Notes under the pieces: model-generated
The model's input: only the letters and a program-made list of their open reading frames with translations
The model's database searches: none
What the model was told of the DNA's origin: nothing
Made by a program: the position numbers and the translations under genes
Shown here: positions 7,719 to 10,513 of the stretch, in pieces
Layout: each line of letters starts with the position of its first letter
How positions within the stretch are numbered: the stretch's first letter is position 1
Source of the DNA: an uncultured Candidatus Melainabacteria bacterium
Lineage (GTDB): Bacteria; Cyanobacteriota; Vampirovibrionia; Gastranaerophilales; Gastranaerophilaceae
DNA length: 10,513 nucleotides
Direction: 5' to 3'
NCBI GenBank assembly: GCA_934717895.1
Contig: CAKUZO010000060.1
Location: 1 to 10,513 of the forward strand

Positions 7719-7749
7719 TTATTCATGTTCTAATATTTTTTATCACATA

Positions 7750-7780
7750 TATAATCTATTAATTTATTGTTTTTTATAAT
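7750..7780 (+). promoter_or_regulatory. Candidate -10 elements before the ClC gene
   Basis: TATAAT occurs twice, at 7750-7755 and 7775-7780, with no convincing -35 partner for either. The first would give a leader of about 30 bases. The second would put the start of transcription only a few bases before the ATG at 7792. No Shine-Dalgarno sequence is present between them and the ATG. Confidence 0.35.
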
Positions 7781-7791
7781 ATAGTTTTTGT

Positions 7792-9483
7792 ATGAAATTA
7801 AGCAGGAAAATCTTTAAAAATACAAGTTATTTTTTACAGGAAATCGCACGAAGCAAAATAGTACTACAAGCAATTTTAGTCGGATTAATTTCAGGATTAC
7901 TTGTAGTCCTTTTTAAAATCTGTATAAATGAATTGTTTGCATTTATTCAAAACAGCCTTTCACATTTTGATTTACTGCATAAGCTGTTTATTTTTCCTAT
8001 AATAACGACATTTGGCGGACTTATTTCCGGCATATTGGTTTTCAAATTTGCACCGGAAACGAAGGGGAGCGGAATTCCGTTTGTCAAAATGGTTATGGCT
8101 AGAATGGGCAATATCACTAGACTTAGAAGTATTATTGTCAAATTTGTTGCCGGCGTTGCGGGAATCGGGACGGGATTATCTCTTGGCAGAGAAGGTCCTA
8201 GTGTTCAGCTCGGAGCAGGAGCAGGCGCTCTTGTCGGAAAAATATTTAAGATGCGTGGGGCTGATCAAAGCAAACTCGTTGCAGCAGGTGCAGGTTCTGC
8301 AATTGGAGCAACTTTCAACGCACCTATTGCCGGAACAGTATTTGTTTTAGAAGAGTTAACAAACAAGTTTTCTGCCAACTTGTTGTTTCCGGTTTTGGTT
8401 GCAACTGTCACAGCAGCATCAGTTGCAAGGCATTTTCTCGGCAACAACCCGTCTTTTACAATCCCTTATATTACTCACAATCTGTCTTTGGAAGGAATTT
8501 TTGTTTGCATAATACTTGGAATTATTGCCGGCTTTTTAGGCGTCGCATTTGCAAAAATCATATATAAGAACAACGATTTTTTCGAGAATATCAATAAACT
8601 TCCGAACTGGTTAAAACCGGCAATTGCAGGATTTGTAATAGGAATAATCGGGCTTTTTATTCCTTATGTATTAGGTTCCGGCAATTTATCAGTTGACTTA
8701 CTTTTGCAACACAAATTAGCATTGACTACTGTGTTGTTGGTATTTGTTGCAAAATTTTTCATCACCCCATTTTGTTTTGGTTCTGGTGCTGTTGGCGGAA
8801 TTTTCTTACCAATGTTGATGTTGGGCTCGTTTTTGGGCTACATTGTTGCATCTGTTTTTAACATATTTGGCATTCAAACAGATGTTGTCGTAATGTCTAT
8901 GATTGGAATGGGGGCTTTTCTGTCAGCCGTTGCAAGGACTCCAATTACTGCTGTCGTAATGGTGTTTGAAATGACGGCCGGCTACACACACATTTTGCCT
9001 ATTATGCTTAGCGCTGCAATTGCCGACTTAGTTGCCGAAAAACTCAATCATAGGCCAATTTATGCAAGTTTAATTGTAAATCAGGTAAAATCTCCTGAGG
9101 CAAAACATTTAAGTAAACTTTTCGTTCGGAATTTTATGCAACGAGATGTAGTTTGCTTCGAAAATGGAATTTCTTTAAAAGAGGCACAGGAAAAAATGAA
9201 AAGCTTTAACCATAAAACATATCCTGTAAAAAGTTCTCACAATAAGCTTTTGGGCTTGATAACCAAAGCCGATATTGAAGATGCAATATTCCAAGGAGTT
9301 GATGAAGTTGTTGAAATTAACCGTTTGATGAATCCGTCACCTATTACGATTGAGCAGAACGAAAACTTGTATATCGCATATTTCAGACTGCATTCAAACA
9401 ACGCAAAATGTCTTGTTGTTGTTGATAAAAACAGCAAAATCAAAGGAATAATAACCAGAACAGACATAAATAAAGCAATCTGA
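7792..9483 (+). CDS. clcA: ClC-family H+/Cl- exchange transporter with C-terminal CBS pair
   Basis: Inner-membrane ClC protein of 563 residues that exchanges chloride for protons, possibly in acid stress or ion balance. The selectivity-filter signatures are present: GSGIP (92-96), GREGP (132-136) with gating glutamate E134, GGIFLP (335-340), and a tyrosine at 424 (PIYASL) matching the chloride-coordinating Tyr445 of E. coli ClcA. The Glu pair at 187-188 (FVLEEL) matches E202/E203 of E. coli; E203 is the inner proton-transfer residue, which argues for an exchanger and against a passive channel or a fluoride-type ClC. Hydrophobic helices fill residues ~25-430. Two CBS domains follow (~446-500 and ~511-562), which in relatives sense adenine nucleotides. 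The start is the only reasonable ATG before the first helix, but it lacks a ribosome site. Transcribed alone. Confidence 0.93.
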   Translation: MKLSRKIFKNTSYFLQEIARSKIVLQAILVGLISGLLVVLFKICINELFAFIQNSLSHFDLLHKLFIFPIITTFGGLISGILVFKFAPETKGSGIPFVKMVMARMGNITRLRSIIVKFVAGVAGIGTGLSLGREGPSVQLGAGAGALVGKIFKMRGADQSKLVAAGAGSAIGATFNAPIAGTVFVLEELTNKFSANLLFPVLVATVTAASVARHFLGNNPSFTIPYITHNLSLEGIFVCIILGIIAGFLGVAFAKIIYKNNDFFENINKLPNWLKPAIAGFVIGIIGLFIPYVLGSGNLSVDLLLQHKLALTTVLLVFVAKFFITPFCFGSGAVGGIFLPMLMLGSFLGYIVASVFNIFGIQTDVVVMSMIGMGAFLSAVARTPITAVVMVFEMTAGYTHILPIMLSAAIADLVAEKLNHRPIYASLIVNQVKSPEAKHLSKLFVRNFMQRDVVCFENGISLKEAQEKMKSFNHKTYPVKSSHNKLLGLITKADIEDAIFQGVDEVVEINRLMNPSPITIEQNENLYIAYFRLHSNNAKCLVVVDKNSKIKGIITRTDINKAI

Positions 9484-9536
9484 AAATATGCTTGTACTAC
9501 TTTGTTCCAAACAAGTTCTGATTTGCTTAAAAAATA

Positions 9537-9570
9537 AGAGCGAAAACCGCTTGTAAACAGTTTTCGCTCT
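9537..9570. terminator. Terminator between clcA and the converging pilin-like gene
   Basis: An 11-bp perfect stem (AGAGCGAAAAC at 9537-9547 with GTTTTCGCTCT at 9560-9570) has a 12-base loop. On the minus strand it is followed by CTTATTTTTT, a good U-tract, so it mainly serves the gene ending at 9666. On the plus strand only ACTTGTTGTG follows, so its action on clcA is less sure. The rest of 9484-9665 shows nothing except a minor AAATGATTAA direct repeat at 9639 and 9655. Confidence 0.75.
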
Positions 9571-9665
9571 ACTTGTTGTGAAACAATTATCAATTTAGCT
9601 TTACTCAATGTTAGAACTCATCGATATTTTGACTCGCTAAATGATTAAATTATGAAATGATTAAG

Positions 9666-10513
9666 CTATTCACCGACACACACCGCCTGAATCCCACTAC
9701 CTTCGCCGCGGTAGCGGACGTACCAGAACGTGCGCGACGGGTGGAAGAGGCGGTAGTACGCGCTGTCGCGATCTTCTTCTCCCGTCCAAATGGAGAAAAG
9801 CATTTCAGTGAAGCCCAGAGAGGAGGCTTTTGAGGTATCTAATTCCGCATCTTCTACATCTTGGTCGGCCTCAACTGTTGGGTTGCCTTTGTAGAGCTCT
9901 GTTGCTAGTTTACCTAAGTCTGCCATGGTTGGCATTTTAGATACTCCCCCACATTGTTTTACAGCTCCTGCCCAGTAATCTTGTTCATGGTAGCAACCTT
10001 TTATTCCGAGTTTTCCTTTTTCAGCCTCGCATTCAGCTTTTGTTAATGGACTTGGAGTGAATGCAGCTGTGAAACATTTACCACCAGCTTCAAGAGAACA
10101 CGCTGAGCCCAAACCGCTTGCTTTTCCGAATATCAAAACATCGCCTTTTGAATTTCCTTCAAGTTTTGCTAGCTTATTCGGTTTTTTGCCGCCATTCCAA
10201 TCAAAAACACCTGCAAGGCAGTTTAAAGAATTCGAATTTGAACCATTTCCTTTCAATCCTTCTTTATCAACATCGAAAGTACAGCCTTTATTGTAGCTCA
10301 AAATCATAGATGTTCCGTCAGCAGTCACAATTCCGACTGTATCTGACCAATCATCTCCGTCAGCTTTTTGAATTTTCAAGTTTTTTGCAGTCTTGGTTTT
10401 TGAAATTTCCCAAGATTTACCCGCATCGTCCAAAGTAACCTCTTTTGAAGGCCAACAATCATCGAGATGGGCGTTATCGCAAACTTTGGCGATTTTCATG
10501 TGTCGTTGCATTT
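9666..10513 (-). CDS. Type IV pilin-like (pseudopilin-like) protein with variable C-terminal domain, 5' end missing
   Basis: The frame runs off the right edge. The methionine at 10511 is probably internal: it has no ribosome site in view, and the N-terminal prepilin helix (GFTLxE type) that such proteins carry would lie outside. In the ~281 residues seen, the opening KIAKVCDNA plus a later Cys, the DGTSMILSYNKGC strand, and FDWNGGKKPNKLAKLEG match the D-x-NG-x-K-x-PN block I know from pseudopilin-like proteins. Then come DYWAGAVKQCGG, MPTMADLGKLATELY, SIWTGEED (240-247) and the final QAVCVGE. Ten cysteines suggest disulfides and an extracellular site. The first part uses AT-ending codons, whereas residues 248-269 use only C- or G-ending codons. 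The tail resembles a C-type-lectin-like DGR target domain. Likely role: surface or pilus-tip binding protein; ligand unknown. It ends in TAG. Confidence 0.8.
   Translation of the reverse strand, partial: MQRHMKIAKVCDNAHLDDCWPSKEVTLDDAGKSWEISKTKTAKNLKIQKADGDDWSDTVGIVTADGTSMILSYNKGCTFDVDKEGLKGNGSNSNSLNCLAGVFDWNGGKKPNKLAKLEGNSKGDVLIFGKASGLGSACSLEAGGKCFTAAFTPSPLTKAECEAEKGKLGIKGCYHEQDYWAGAVKQCGGVSKMPTMADLGKLATELYKGNPTVEADQDVEDAELDTSKASSLGFTEMLFSIWTGEEDRDSAYYRLFHPSRTFWYVRYRGEGSGIQAVCVGE
9669..9794 (-). other. Putative DGR variable region at the 3' end of the pilin-like gene
   Basis: Covers residues 240-281. In residues 248-269 (9705-9770), 17 of 22 codons are NNC (CGC, GAC, AGC, TAC, CTC, TTC, CAC, GTC, GGC) and the other five are NNG; none ends in A or T. 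G+C there is 46 of 66, against an AT-rich gene body. First and second codon bases are highly mixed while the third stays C, as expected when AAC codons of a template repeat are mutated at adenines. The conserved final codons (QAVCVGE, 9669-9689) would be the invariant 3' anchor next to the initiation-of-mutagenic-homology site. No template repeat or reverse transcriptase is in the window. Confidence 0.6.

Noticed and set aside
8012..8350. Out-of-frame 112-codon plus-strand frame inside clcA, and antisense frames at 7947-8141, 8265-8447 and 9237-9608
   Set aside because: clcA is intact and carries all the family motifs in its own frame; these are by-products of its codon use.
9484..9665. A DGR template repeat or accessory gene directly downstream of the putative variable region
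   Set aside because: No sequence resembling the CAGGCGGTGTGTGTCGGTG anchor recurs here or elsewhere in the window by eye, and the stretch holds only a terminator and short AT-rich repeats.

Overview
The window is a bacterial chromosome segment, AT-rich overall, with a core gene at each side of a small accessory patch. The RpoC tail, the very large EF-hand/LysM protein, and above all the pilin-like protein with a hypervariable-looking tail resemble what I know of gut Gastranaerophilales (Vampirovibrionia, formerly Melainabacteria). That placement is an inference from recalled family resemblance, not from any search.

Layout. 1-591 (+) is the 3' end of rpoC, closed by a bidirectional terminator. 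654-6056 (-) is one 1800-residue protein: an N-terminal EF-hand loop, a beta-rich repeat region, a LysM domain, long helical and glycine-rich stretches, and a proline-rich tail with a duplicated unit. Its likely promoter lies back to back with that of the initiator tRNA gene (tRNA-fMet, 6291-6367, +), and the two -10 elements overlap. The tRNA is followed by a strong terminator.

From about 6410 to 7720 lies a decayed accessory patch. It holds an AT-rich orphan gene of 244 residues, the C-terminal catalytic half of a tyrosine recombinase without its N-terminal half, and two short leftover reading frames. I read this as the remnant of an element that entered near the tRNA-fMet gene. Next is a complete ClC-type H+/Cl- exchanger gene with two CBS domains (7792-9483, +), then a terminator that best suits the converging gene.

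The right edge (9666-10513, -) is the C-terminal part of a cysteine-rich type IV pilin-like (pseudopilin-like) protein. Its last ~40 codons switch abruptly to GC-rich, almost exclusively NNC codons. This is the pattern expected of the variable region of a diversity-generating retroelement (DGR) target, where AAC codons in a template have become NNC. No reverse transcriptase or template repeat is visible in the window, so any retroelement would act from outside it. This is the most interesting signal here.

Apart from the tRNA/large-gene promoter pair and the convergent terminators, the genes do not form an obvious common pathway.
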